Below are positions 1 to 10,847 of a stretch of 64,000 nt of DNA, in pieces (the stretch's first letter is position 1; every line of letters begins with the position of its first letter). Origin of the DNA: Helichrysum umbraculigerum (Eukaryota; Streptophyta; Magnoliopsida; Asterales; Asteraceae); the NCBI GenBank assembly GCA_949592205.1, contig CATIUR010000001.1, positions 238,966,750 through 239,030,749 of the forward strand, given 5' to 3'. A program made the position numbers and the translations under genes. Below the pieces are notes generated by a model. It had not been told where the DNA came from, ran no database searches, and worked only from the letters and a program-made list of their open reading frames with translations.

Positions 1-1764
1 GCGTTGATATCTAGAAAGGTGAAGAATTTCCTCAAGAAAACTGGTAGAAAGGTGTTGGGCAATAGATCAGGGTTTGATAAAACCAAGGTCAGATGCTTTA
101 ACTGTCAGGGTATTGGTCATTTTGCTAGAGAATGCCAAAGACCTAAAGTAGAAGCACAAGGAAAACAAGGTTCGGGAAGTACTCTTGCTTCCAAAGCCTT
201 AGTGGTGAAGCAGTTGGATGGCTCGTATGATTGGCAAGCTCATTCTGAAGAAGCTTTGATGGCCGAGATCGAAGAAACAACTGCTGGATCAATGTCCTAC
301 ATGCCCACTGACATGGAACAGAGAGTAGAGGTGGCTGAGTCTGAAAAAAAGGCAAGTGATGATGATGTGCTATATATGGATTCAACTCCAGATATGAGTC
401 CTGAAGAATTAGTGGCACGTATGGCTGAATTACAAACTGACAAGAAGAAGGTATGTTTAGATATTCTTAATCTTGCTGATGTTTGTTACTTAGTTACTGA
501 TTTACAGTCTCAGAATAGTGTCTTAACTGTGTCAAATAGTAATCTGTCATCACAATTAAATATGGATAAGGAATCTTATAAGACTGTTAGATCTGAACTT
601 GATCAAGCTATTATGGATGTTCGTAGATTAAGTGATGATAAACAGGTCTTAAAAGATAAAATTAAGTCTGATGCGTTGGATAGAACAAAACTTAGAGATA
701 CCATAAGTGAAAAATCTGTTGTCATAGATGGTCTCTATATGAATATCAAAGACTTAAATGAGACGATTGCTAGTAAGGATCAGGAAATAGTGAACCTTAA
801 CTTAAGGTTAATTGAGCAAAACCGTAAACTTGAGAATTATAGGACATCTCAAATGGATAAAATGTTAGATGCTCAACGTAGTGTAAAGGACAAGACTGGG
901 TTAGGTTACAATGATGTATCCCCGCCTTTTAATGCCAATTACACTCCTATTCCTGAGGACTCTGAGATGACTGAAGTTAATCCTGAGATTTCAGTAGCTG
1001 ATAAACCTGAACAGTCAGAGGCACAGAAAGATGTTATTAAGAACGTATCATTAGATAATAGCAAGGCTTCTCAGTTCACCAAAATACATTTTGTATCGGG
1101 TGGAGTGATTAACGATGCTAAGATTAATGATAAAGTTGATAAGGAACAGCTTAAACCTTTAGTGCCTAAGACTCCGGATGAGAAAGCAAAAGTGAGCAAA
1201 TCACGCAAGCAGATGTCATGTTTCAAATGTCATCAAAAAGGACACGTGGCTTCGTGTTGTCCTAACAAAAAGCCTGAAGCACCACATAAGCTTGTGATTG
1301 AGGAAAAGACACAGACCGACTCTAATATGACTGTAGACGGGTTAAATACCAAACCTAAGTTAGGTAATAAACCTGTGAACATTCTTAAAAGAGATGGTAA
1401 GCATAGTGTCTCCCCACCTAAACCTAAACGGTCATATACTCAAAGTGATAATTATGTCCATAAGTCTAGGGATGTGACACCGTCGAGGTTTAGAACTCCA
1501 AGTAGAGGCCATAGTCATTATGAAAGTGGCACTACTTCGCGATCACATGAGTTTAATTATAATTATCATAATAGAGCTCATACTTTTGTGCCTAAGAGGT
1601 TCTCCTCAAATTCACCTCTTAAGGCTGATCGTCCACAAACTCAAGCTACTTCGAAAGTAACCAAAGCTCCTGATGGGAAGAATGGTTATTTTAAAGAGCT
1701 TAAGTTTGTTGATGATAAGGGACAAACCAAGACCGTAATGGCTTGGGTCCCTCTTGATAACTGA
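1..1764 (+). CDS. gag: Ty1/Copia Gag, 3' part (5' end outside the window)
   Basis: Gag is the structural polyprotein that forms the virus-like particle and binds element RNA. The frame is open from the window edge to a TGA at 1762-1764, so the N-terminal part is missing and no start can be assigned. Two CX2CX4HX4C zinc knuckles are visible, at about residues 31-44 and 406-419 of the visible frame. They are separated by a long charged stretch rich in Lys, Asp and Leu that looks like coiled coil, followed by a basic Arg/Ser/Pro tail. Two widely spaced knuckles with a large coiled linker fit the large Copia elements of Asteraceae. Pol follows at once in another frame. No internal stops are seen. 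Confidence 0.85.
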   Translation, partial: ALISRKVKNFLKKTGRKVLGNRSGFDKTKVRCFNCQGIGHFARECQRPKVEAQGKQGSGSTLASKALVVKQLDGSYDWQAHSEEALMAEIEETTAGSMSYMPTDMEQRVEVAESEKKASDDDVLYMDSTPDMSPEELVARMAELQTDKKKVCLDILNLADVCYLVTDLQSQNSVLTVSNSNLSSQLNMDKESYKTVRSELDQAIMDVRRLSDDKQVLKDKIKSDALDRTKLRDTISEKSVVIDGLYMNIKDLNETIASKDQEIVNLNLRLIEQNRKLENYRTSQMDKMLDAQRSVKDKTGLGYNDVSPPFNANYTPIPEDSEMTEVNPEISVADKPEQSEAQKDVIKNVSLDNSKASQFTKIHFVSGGVINDAKINDKVDKEQLKPLVPKTPDEKAKVSKSRKQMSCFKCHQKGHVASCCPNKKPEAPHKLVIEEKTQTDSNMTVDGLNTKPKLGNKPVNILKRDGKHSVSPPKPKRSYTQSDNYVHKSRDVTPSRFRTPSRGHSHYESGTTSRSHEFNYNYHNRAHTFVPKRFSSNSPLKADRPQTQATSKVTKAPDGKNGYFKELKFVDDKGQTKTVMAWVPLDN

Positions 1765-4700
1765 TCGTGTTTTGTGTTATGTGCAGGAGCATGCTGTGAA
1801 CAAGGACAGTTGGTGGTATGTAGACAGTGGATGCTCGAGGCACATGACCGGTGAAAGAAGTCTACTGAAGGACTTCAAGGATAGTCTCAAGCAAAAAGTA
1901 AATTTTGCAGGAGATAAAGGAGGAGTAATTTCGGGAAAAGGAAAAGTTTCAAATGGAACTTTGACTCTTGAGGATGTGAACTATGTTGAAGAACTTACAC
2001 ACAACCTAGTGAGTGTTTCCCAAGTCTGTGATAAAGGTCATCCAGTTTATTTCAATGAAAAGGAGGCCTTAGTCCTGAAGCCAGGTTTTAAAATTCCTGA
2101 TGAATGGATATTGATGAGGGCGCCGAGGAAGAAGGACATCTATGCTATCAACATGGGTGTTCCTAACTCTTCAATGGTGTCTACATGTTTATTGTCCAAG
2201 GCTTCGGAAACAGATGCTCTGTTATGGCATAGGAGAATGGCACATCTAAACTGGAGAAAGATGAATTATATAACCAAAAATGGTTTGGTTCTAGGTGTAC
2301 CACAAAAACGTTTCGAGTCTGAGAATAAGTGTGTTTCTTGCATGAAAGGAAAGCAGCACAAGAAACCACACAGACCTAAGACTGAAAACTCTATCTCCTC
2401 GCCATTTGAATTGCTACATATGGATCTCTTCGGCCCTATAAGCAAGAGAAGTCTAGGTGGCAAATGGTACTGTTTGGTTGTCACAGATGACTATTCTAGA
2501 TTCTCATGGGTATTCTTTTTGGGATCAAAGGATGAAACTCCTGGAATTCTAATTGAGTTCTTTGATCTAGTAGAGAATGTCTATAAAAAGAGAGTTAAGC
2601 GTATTCGTAGTGACAATGGAACAGAGTTTAAGAATTCAACGTTGAATATCTATTGCTTAAGCAAAGGGATATTACATCAATTCAGTGCACCTTATGAACC
2701 TCAACAGAATGGTGTTGCTGAAAGGAAGAATAGAACGTTGATTGAAGCTGCTAGAACAATGCTTGCTGATTCAAAGCTTCCGGTCATCTTTTGGGCAGAA
2801 GCAGTGAATACAGCATGTTATGTTCTTAATAGAGTTCTTACGGTTAAGAGACATAACAAGACTTGTTATGAGCTTTTGAACAATAAGAAACCTAACTTAA
2901 AAGGGTTTGAACCCTTTGGAGTTTCATGCACCATATTAAAGACTGGACATCAAGCAAAATTTGGTGAGAAGGCTGACGAAGGATTTTTCCTAGGTTATAT
3001 GCCCAATTCGCCAAATAAGAGAGTCTTTAATAAAGTCACAGGACGTTTGGAGGTAGTTTATAATATTGAGGTTACAAGCTATTCACCGGATGTTCATAAG
3101 GGCTTAGATTGGCAATTTGATTATTCTGATCTTTTTGCATCATTTAAAGTTCCTATTAGTGACTATGTCAGTGATTCAGAGATAGCTGAACATTTAGTGT
3201 TTGAAGATGAGAATATTGGTCCCGCTTCAACATCGAGTGTTAAGCAGTCTGGAATCAAGACTACTGTTGACTCAGATAAAGCTTCCACAAGTGAGTCACA
3301 AAAACCTTCAGAGGATAAGTCTCTAGAAACAGAAGATCTTGATGATCTTCATACAAAGTTTGATGACATACTTACTCCTTTGAAACATCTAAGAATATCT
3401 TCAGCACGTACGGAAGATGTACCTGAATTGGAAGAAATTGGTACTAATTTGGAAGATGAGATACCAGTTGAACCAGTTACTACAACTAGAACGAGTAAGA
3501 ATCATCCAGTTGAAAACATCATCGGTGATATTAATACTCCGGTTCAAACTAGGCATCAATCCAGAACTAATACGTCTGAGAATTCTGAATACCAAAGCTT
3601 GTATACTGCAATGAAAGAGACAGGGATTCCTAATCAATGTCTATATTCATGCTTTATCTCACAAGTCGAGCCTAAAAATGTTCAAATGGCTTTAAAAGAA
3701 AACTCGTGGGTAGAAGCAATGCAAGAAGAACTATCTCAGTTCTCTAAATTACAAGTATGGGAGTTGGTTGACCTACCAAAGGGAGAATATCCAATTGGAA
3801 CTAGATGGGTATTTAAGTGTAAGAGAGATGATAAAGGTATCGTTACTCGCAATAAAGCTCGTCTAGTGGTTCAAGGTTTTAATCAACAAGAAGGTATTGA
3901 TTACAATGAAGTGTTTGCACCAGTTGCTAGGCTAGAAGCAATTAGAGTATTCTTAGCATTCGCATCATATTATGGTATAAAAGTGTATCAGTTGGATGTT
4001 AAGAGTGCCTTTTTGTATGGCAAAGTGGAAGAATTGGTGTATGTTTCACAACCGCCAGGGTTTGCTAATCCTGAGTATCCAGATAGAGTATATCGTTTGA
4101 ATAAGGCTCTATATGGATTACATCAAGCACCTAGGGCATGGTATGGAACACTATCAACGTATCTACTTGAGAATGGATTTACAAGAGGATCAATTGATAG
4201 TACACTATTTGTGAAGTGGAAAAAGAAAGACTTTCTTCTTGTACAAGTGTATGTTGATGACATTATCTTTGGATCGTCTGATGAAAAGATGTGTCAAGAA
4301 TTTGAGAAAGTCATGAGAAAAAGGTTTGAAATGTCTGCAATGGGAGAGTTGAATTTCTTCTTAGGATTACAAGTTGATCAAAAGAAGGATGGATTCTTTA
4401 TTCATCAATCTAAATATACATATGAGCTATTAGAACGTTTCAAGATGGATGAAAGTAAGGTCTACAATACTCCAATTCCAGTCAATCATGGATTAGGTCC
4501 AGATACATCGAGTGATAGCGATGTGGATCCAACTCTTTATAGAGCCATGATCGGATCACTAATGTATCTTACAGCCTCTAGGCCTGACATCATGTTTGCT
4601 GTTTGTTTATGCGCAAGATATCAGGCTAATCCGAAAGAGTCACACATGCAAGCTGTTAAACGAATCTTTCGTTACCTCAAAGGGAAACCTAAGCTGGGTC

Positions 4701-5197
4701 TTTGGTATCCGATTGATGGAGACTTAGATCTCGTAGCTTATACTGATTCGGATTATGGAGGATGCAATCAGAATAGGAAATCTACGACTGGAGGATGTCA
4801 ATTCTTAGGAGGTAGATTAGTATCCTGGCAGTGCAAGAAGCAAACCTCGGTAGCCATTTCTACATGTGAAGCTGAGTATGTTGCAGCTGGCAGCTGTTGC
4901 TCGCAAGTTCTTTGGATTCAACAGCAACTGCGGGATTACGGGTTAAATATAACCAATACTCCTATGATGATTGATAACGAATCTACTATGTCGATCACCA
5001 ATAATCCAGTAAAGCACAGTAAAACTAAGCATATTGATATTCGACATCATTTTATTAGAGATTGTGCTGAAAAGAAATTGATAAAGTTAGTTAAGGTTCC
5101 ATCATTGGATAACTTAGCAGACTTATACACAAAGGCGTTCGACAGAGCAAGATTTGAGACGTTGGTTCAACTAAACGGAATGAGAAATCCAGAGTGA
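1754..5197 (+). CDS. pol: Ty1/Copia Pol polyprotein: protease, integrase, reverse transcriptase, RNase H
   Basis: This is an uninterrupted frame of about 1,147 codons and gives the enzymes for retrotransposition. Domains in order are a protease DSG motif (about residue 24), the GAG-pre-integrase zinc region (about 155-200), and an integrase with D in HMDLFGP (about 223), D in RSDNGTEF (about 287) and E in GVAERKN (about 323). Reverse transcriptase follows, with its core from about 684 and YVDD at about 832, and then RNase H with YTDSDYGG (about 995) and the CEAEYVA segment. The integrase-before-RT order identifies Copia. Large size and extra downstream genes suggest the SIRE/Maximus lineage. 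The frame begins without an ATG and overlaps the Gag end by 11 nt in the +1 frame, so it is probably made by frameshift or splicing. No inactivating change is seen. Confidence 0.93.
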   Translation: MITDRVLCYVQEHAVNKDSWWYVDSGCSRHMTGERSLLKDFKDSLKQKVNFAGDKGGVISGKGKVSNGTLTLEDVNYVEELTHNLVSVSQVCDKGHPVYFNEKEALVLKPGFKIPDEWILMRAPRKKDIYAINMGVPNSSMVSTCLLSKASETDALLWHRRMAHLNWRKMNYITKNGLVLGVPQKRFESENKCVSCMKGKQHKKPHRPKTENSISSPFELLHMDLFGPISKRSLGGKWYCLVVTDDYSRFSWVFFLGSKDETPGILIEFFDLVENVYKKRVKRIRSDNGTEFKNSTLNIYCLSKGILHQFSAPYEPQQNGVAERKNRTLIEAARTMLADSKLPVIFWAEAVNTACYVLNRVLTVKRHNKTCYELLNNKKPNLKGFEPFGVSCTILKTGHQAKFGEKADEGFFLGYMPNSPNKRVFNKVTGRLEVVYNIEVTSYSPDVHKGLDWQFDYSDLFASFKVPISDYVSDSEIAEHLVFEDENIGPASTSSVKQSGIKTTVDSDKASTSESQKPSEDKSLETEDLDDLHTKFDDILTPLKHLRISSARTEDVPELEEIGTNLEDEIPVEPVTTTRTSKNHPVENIIGDINTPVQTRHQSRTNTSENSEYQSLYTAMKETGIPNQCLYSCFISQVEPKNVQMALKENSWVEAMQEELSQFSKLQVWELVDLPKGEYPIGTRWVFKCKRDDKGIVTRNKARLVVQGFNQQEGIDYNEVFAPVARLEAIRVFLAFASYYGIKVYQLDVKSAFLYGKVEELVYVSQPPGFANPEYPDRVYRLNKALYGLHQAPRAWYGTLSTYLLENGFTRGSIDSTLFVKWKKKDFLLVQVYVDDIIFGSSDEKMCQEFEKVMRKRFEMSAMGELNFFLGLQVDQKKDGFFIHQSKYTYELLERFKMDESKVYNTPIPVNHGLGPDTSSDSDVDPTLYRAMIGSLMYLTASRPDIMFAVCLCARYQANPKESHMQAVKRIFRYLKGKPKLGLWYPIDGDLDLVAYTDSDYGGCNQNRKSTTGGCQFLGGRLVSWQCKKQTSVAISTCEAEYVAAGSCCSQVLWIQQQLRDYGLNITNTPMMIDNESTMSITNNPVKHSKTKHIDIRHHFIRDCAEKKLIKLVKVPSLDNLADLYTKAFDRARFETLVQLNGMRNPE

Positions 5198-7389
5198 TTA
5201 GTCTTCCAAGGGTATTCTTGTAATAGTTAGTATTTATGTGTTTATTATTAAAAAAAAAAAAAAAAAAAAAAAAAGGCGTATGGCATTCATTTGCTTGTTA
5301 CCTAAGGGGAATCGCCTTCATTTAAGTTTTTATTTGCAAAAACTACGGGAAATGATAGTACATTAGGAGAATAAGCTTCACAATAATAAAGCTTAAGTCC
5401 TAAGTATGATATGGTAGTAGGTTCAAATAAAGTTGCTTTAGAACTACAGCGGTTCTATCAGGTATGTGTTTATATTTATTTGATTATACACCTATATCCA
5501 CAAGTTATAATTTGTCTATTTTTAGTAAAATTTTAGATGGCTTCATCATATGATGTACTGGTAGGCAAATTATATGAAATTTTCTAAGTCTTAAGAATTT
5601 AATTAACTACTTGTTTATTATTTTGTGTAACTATTCTATGATGTATGACATTAAGTCTTAAATGTTGAATGATGGTATTACCATACACTGTTATCATGCA
5701 TTTTAATTAAAGTGACAAATAGTAGCAATATGGGTATTAATTTAATTACTGGTAACTATGTTGTACTATGTACAGAACTGAAACCTTTAATTAAATTAAT
5801 ATTCTCAAATATATTTTGAATTATGCTAGAAGGAATCTTCTGTTGTACTACGTACAGACTTAGATAACATAGCATATTCAAAGTATGTTTGATATTTGTC
5901 TAACCGTAAAAATTCAAGTGTATGTTATATGTTTCGAAAAGATACATCATTTAGTAACCGCTACCTTGAAAATTTAATGATGCAGTGTTATGTGTTTTAC
6001 TTGAATTCTTCAGTATGTCATATAATAGGAAGCACTTGATAATTCTCATACTAACAATAAAGAGTTTGCTTAGAAAATTGAGTATAATTTGTTTATGTGG
6101 ATCATATACTGGTAATCGTCTTGAACTATCTATAATTAAAATATTTACTTTATGTGCGTAATGCATTTATTAATTATGCTATGTGGATAAAGGTACCTAA
6201 GATATAGTTTTATAAATATAAATGTATAAATGATATATTTAGTTGTAATTTTATAGTAATTTATTTGAATTTCATGAGGTATGTATACTACCAATCTGCT
6301 TAAACTTTTTAAATATATCATGAATTGCTTATTCTTACTAATATGATCCCTAAGCAGATAAATTCTTATTCATTTTGTGTATGTATTTTATTTTGTTTCA
6401 AGTGTTTAATAAAATGGTACTTGATACCTATGATTATGTAATTTTGTTTTAGTTTTTAATTTTTGTGTTAATTATGCTTACCCTTCGGAATTAAATCATA
6501 CTGAATGTTTTTGAGTTGAACAACGTGACAAATACAAGTGAAAATTAATTATAATTTAGACTTGTGAAAATATCGGGTTTTTATTTATACTTAGAATTAA
6601 AATTCGCGTTTTTAATTATTTCTGCGAGTTGACTTCGACTTGCGAGTCCGCTTCAAATCTCGCGAATCGAATGTAAAGTATAAAGGTGGTCAAACGAGTC
6701 AGACCAACCCACCGAACCCACATACTTCGCGAGTTCAGTAAAGCTTGCGAATCCGTCAACAAGGCGAAACGAGGCGATTTATTGTTTTCGTTTGATTTCG
6801 ATTCTTAGATTACGGGAACGAGTTATTCAATCCGAGGACTTTATACACCTTCATATTGCGAACATTTTGAGGTATAAACCAACGGATTTCACCGTGTAAA
6901 TAACAAGAAATCGAAGTTTTTATAAAACTTAGGGTTTCGGGTTAAAAACTAAACGATTTGCGTCGATTACGATGTTATTGGACATAAATCCTTGTGGTTT
7001 ATGTTAAATGGATGTTAATAAACGTAAATCAATTGATAGATCATGTTAAATTCAACAGATTAATCGATTTTAATTAAAAATTATCGACGGCTGTTCATCG
7101 AACGAGTTGAGATTTTACCTCGACTCCCTGATTGAATGAAACGAGTTGACATTGTGAATCAACTCGCAGCGAGTTGACTAGCGAATCCATGAGATTAGCG
7201 AGTTCACTTCAATAGCTGCTTTATAAGTTTAGCGAGTTCATAAGCAAAACGAGTTGACCTCACCTCGTTAGGCCAGTTTATGCGAGTCCAGTACTTAGAA
7301 AAATTTTATTTTTTAAAGTAGTGATATAAATGTTAAGACTTTTTAAGTAATAACTTTTATGAAATGGATTTGTGTTAATTCTTATATGA
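5198..7389 (+). other. Copia internal spacer between pol and the accessory genes
   Basis: This is about 2.2 kb of AT-rich DNA with no convincing coding frame. It contains a 24-nt A tract just after pol (about 5249-5272) and two near-identical short segments around TTGTACTA(T/C)GTACAGA near 5760 and 5840. It has the same strand context as pol and the accessory genes and lies before the element's polypurine tract, so it is inferred to be internal to the element. Confidence 0.6.
6620..7290. repeat. Cluster of GCGAGTTGA / GCGAGTCC motifs inside the Copia spacer
   Basis: GCGAGTTGA, GCGAGTTCA, GCGAGTCC, AACGAGTTGA and their complements recur more than a dozen times in about 670 bp. A similar GCGAGTCGAG-rich stretch lies at 12126-12260 in the element's 3' LTR. 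The motifs are irregularly spaced, unlike a simple tandem repeat. Function is unknown. Confidence 0.6.
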
Positions 7390-7706
7390 TTATATCGAAA
7401 GTCTACTAATTTAAGAAGAAAATTAGTGGCGTGTCCTAATTTCACATTAGCGGTATAATTTTTAACGTTAACGACTTGAGATTTTTATTAAAATAACAAG
7501 TACCTAACGTGATTTAAATTAGACTTAAGACTTTTTAGTTATAAGTAAAATTTTTATATACGACTTGAGATTATTTTTGTATCAAGTTATATATAATTAC
7601 AATTTTAAACTAAGATGTTTGATGAATCTCGATTCATAATACATAATAGTTTAAATATTTTTTATCGTGCATTAAATTATATCTGTTGTTTGTATTTATT
7701 ACAGAT
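7390..7706 (+). promoter_or_regulatory. Leader block and splice acceptor before the first accessory gene
   Basis: A pyrimidine-biased tract ends in TTTATTACAG at 7704, two bases before the ATG at 7707. Upstream, near 7395-7460, are the strings ATCGAAAG, GGCGTGTCC and AGCGGTATAATTTT. Similar strings recur in the same order at 10350-10420, ahead of the second accessory gene. This suggests a shared leader or splice-acceptor cassette. It is an inference without transcript data. Confidence 0.5.
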
Positions 7707-10195
7707 ATGGCTAGAGCATTTGATAAGGGTCACAACATCCTGGTTGATCTGAACCTTGAGGCCAAACGGGCTGACAGGGTTGCTGATATATTACGTTTTC
7801 TAGCACGATCAAGGATTAGATATGCTATTACGGCCAATCCTCCTATCTCACAGACTATACTGAACGATTTCTGGACGGATATTGTTTATGACGAATCTGT
7901 CACTCCGCCAGAGATTCGAGCTACAGTTGGTGGACAACCTGTTACCTTTTCAGCTGGTAATCTTCGTGAGATTTTGCAGCTAGGTACGGTAGAACAGGAG
8001 AACGGGGATATTGAGTATCCTATGGACTTTATTGAGGGTGCTATTGGACGTATGGGATATACAGGAGACAGGCGTGGACGTCAGTTCCAGAAGCCTCTGG
8101 TCATTGGTCAGTGGAGGTTTCTTTGGCACGTGATGAATATAGTCTTCGCAGCAAAGAAAGGTGGCTTTGATGAGTTGAGCCCTGCGATTCTATCGGCTGT
8201 ACTGTCACTGGTTTACAATAAACCATACAGTTTTTGTGATTACATTTTTGGAGAGATAGCTAGACAGATATCGGGTTCTGTTAGATCTAGATTTATGATC
8301 TACCCGAGGTTTTGTATGCTTATCATACGTGCGCGTCTACCGAACTTGGTTATTCCTGAGCCGTTTTTATCGGTGAATACCATTGATCAACGTGGTTATA
8401 ATGCCATGTTTATGCAGACGATTAGGAAGGAAGGAGTGGTGAAACCGGAAATTAGACCACTTTTTGGATATATTGTTGATCCGAACTACGTTGCACCGCC
8501 AAATCATGGGTGGTTGGACGTAGCTCCTGCTGCTGTTGTTGCTCCTGCTGTTGCTGATGTTGTACCTGCACCTGTAGCTGAGGAAGCTCAACCTGAAGAT
8601 CCACAAGGGCTCCTTGAGGATGTTCTTATTCAGGCTGGTCAGGTGGATCAGCAGGTGAATCAAGAGGTTGCTGCACAGGTTGTGCAAGAAGTTTTGGAGC
8701 AGAATGATGATGAGACAAATCCTTTGCTTCAAGACATTGAGAGTTACTTGGCACCACTTGAGGTAATCTGTTACTTATGTAATAATATAGATGCTTAGTT
8801 GATAGATTGTTTTTATTGATCATAGATGCATAATATTATTATATAATGATTCTGATATTAGATATTTAGTAAATTGGATATTATTTCTGATTTTAAAAAT
8901 ATAAATATCATTATACGAACAGGAAGCTGAAGCTGAGGCTGCACATCCAGAAGTTATATTACTTGAGGATGAGCAGATACAGCTTGATAGATCAGTTGTT
9001 GTACCAACTGAGGTATTATATCTGATTAATCTTAAATATATAGAACTTGTATGATAGAGCTTACGCTAATCATAAATGTTTAATATATTTAAAATTTAGG
9101 ATCCTGTTAGATCATCTAGAGGTCGTGATGGTGAGACGGCTTCAGATGAAGATTCTGATAATACACCTTCTCCTCCTCCATCTGCTTCTGAAAAGAAGAG
9201 GAAGGGTAAGAGTATTCTGGAGGAAGGTACTGAGGAAGTTGAGATTCCTTTGATGAAGCGTCCGAGAACGCTTACTATTCGAGAAGGTTAGTATTAATTA
9301 AAGTTAAATAATCTTAACTTGTTGTTTATCAGGAGTTGAACTGAGACAGTTAATTCTGTATACAGTTTCTCAGGATACACCACAGGTAGAGATGGTTGCA
9401 CCGGTGGTTACGGAATCGATGTCTTTACCGCTTCAAGTATGAGATATAAATTCTATAACTATGAGTGTTATGCAATTAATTAGAGTTTGAGACAGAGTAA
9501 TCTGTAACAATAACTGATTTTAATTGTGTTTAACTTTACAGCATGAGGTTGCTGATTTAGTTCGTGGAGCTAATTTTCCGACGAACAAAACAGCTAGATT
9601 TGCGACAAGTTTGCTTACGCAAGCTTTGTCTCAACCTCATACACCGCTTACCAGAGACTGGCATATTGAGTCTCTTACACCGCCTGGACCCAGAACGATA
9701 CCTGTTACTCCAACGACTGATGCTGAAAGGATTACATCCTTAGAGTCGAGGGTAAAGGATTTGGAGAAGCTTACTTCTCAGATTCCAGAGCTGGTGTCGA
9801 GCAATCTTCTTCTTTCACAACAGATACTCAAGCATAGTGAATTGTACAATCTGTTGATGAAGACTCATGAGACGTTACTTGCGGACTTCACTGTACAGAG
9901 ACTGAAGTTATCTTCTTTAGAGAGTCTGGTCTTGAGATCGCATTCAGGACAGCCTGCTCAGGGGGAGATATTGGTATATCTGGAGTCTTGCAGAGAGAAT
10001 GAGTTGAAGAGAAAGAGAGATCAAGACAAGGACGATGATCCCAATGCACCGAGTGGTGAGCAGACTGGTCCTTCAAAGACTAGTGAGCAAGCTACTATTC
10101 AGGGGGAGTCTGGTGCTGGTGCTAGTGGTTCTGGAGTGGGTACAAGTGCAGATAAGACTGTATCGGGTGATACTGAAGCTGGTAAGATAGCTTAG
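7707..10195 (+). CDS. Copia-borne accessory (env-position) gene with five exons
   Basis: The position downstream of pol on the same strand matches the extra gene known in large Asteraceae Copia elements. Its biochemical role is unknown to me. Exons that keep one frame are 7707-8762, 8923-9012, 9100-9286, 9366-9436 and 9542-10195. All four introns are short (about 80-160 nt) with GT and AG ends, and the joined frame is about 685 codons. The first 270 residues look like a folded globular domain (a motif around QWRFLWHVMNIVFAAKKGG). The rest is Ala/Val/Glu-rich, then acidic with a basic KKRKGK patch, then a heptad-like segment (about 520-620) and a Gly/Ser-rich tail. No signal peptide or clear membrane span is seen, so it need not be an envelope protein. 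The intron model is mine and untested. Confidence 0.72.
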
Positions 10196-10847
10196 TATTA
10201 TCTTAGTACTGTAATATTTGTAATAGTTTGTAGTGAACAAGTGTAAACTTAATTATTGTGTAAATATATTTGGCTTAGGGTTATTATTATTTTAAGTAAA
10301 ATATGTTTGGTAATTTAAGTTTATAAAATTATGTTAAGATAAAATAGTGATCGAAAGACTTCTGACTTATTGAGTAGTCGAGCGGCGTGTTCCGATTAAT
10401 TTCGGCGGTCATAATTTTATAATAACATATGCATTTTAGATTTGATTATAGACTTAAGACCGTAAGGTTTATAAGTAATTAACAAGTTAAAAATGTATTC
10501 GTATTAACTAGACAAATGATATATAATTTAAAGGTTAAATTGATAATGAATGAGATCAATTAACACTTGGAAATTATATAAGGTAATTAATAGTAAATTT
10601 AAATGTTTGGTGATTATTCACAATGCATTAGAATTTAAAATTAATTAATATTTGTTAAGTAGACTTAAGAGATTTTAGATTGATTCAGGGTAATCAATAA
10701 AAGATTTTATAAGTTATATTTATATTGCGTTTATATGTTAGGTTAAAATATACAAAAGAATTAATAAAGAAATTCTTAGATTGGTTCAGGGAAATCAATA
10801 AAGAATTTGAATTATTAATATATTTGTATTTATGTTTTTCTCTAGGA
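10196..10847 (+). promoter_or_regulatory. Spacer with a second leader block and splice acceptor
   Basis: AT-rich DNA with no gene. Near 10350-10420 it repeats the ATCGAAAG, GGCGTGTTCC and GGCGGTCATAATTTT strings found before the first accessory gene. A second local duplication (around ATTCAGGGTAATCAATAAA) occurs near 10680 and 10775. It ends in a pyrimidine-rich TTTTTCTCTAG acceptor at 10845, two bases before an ATG at 10848. Confidence 0.5.
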
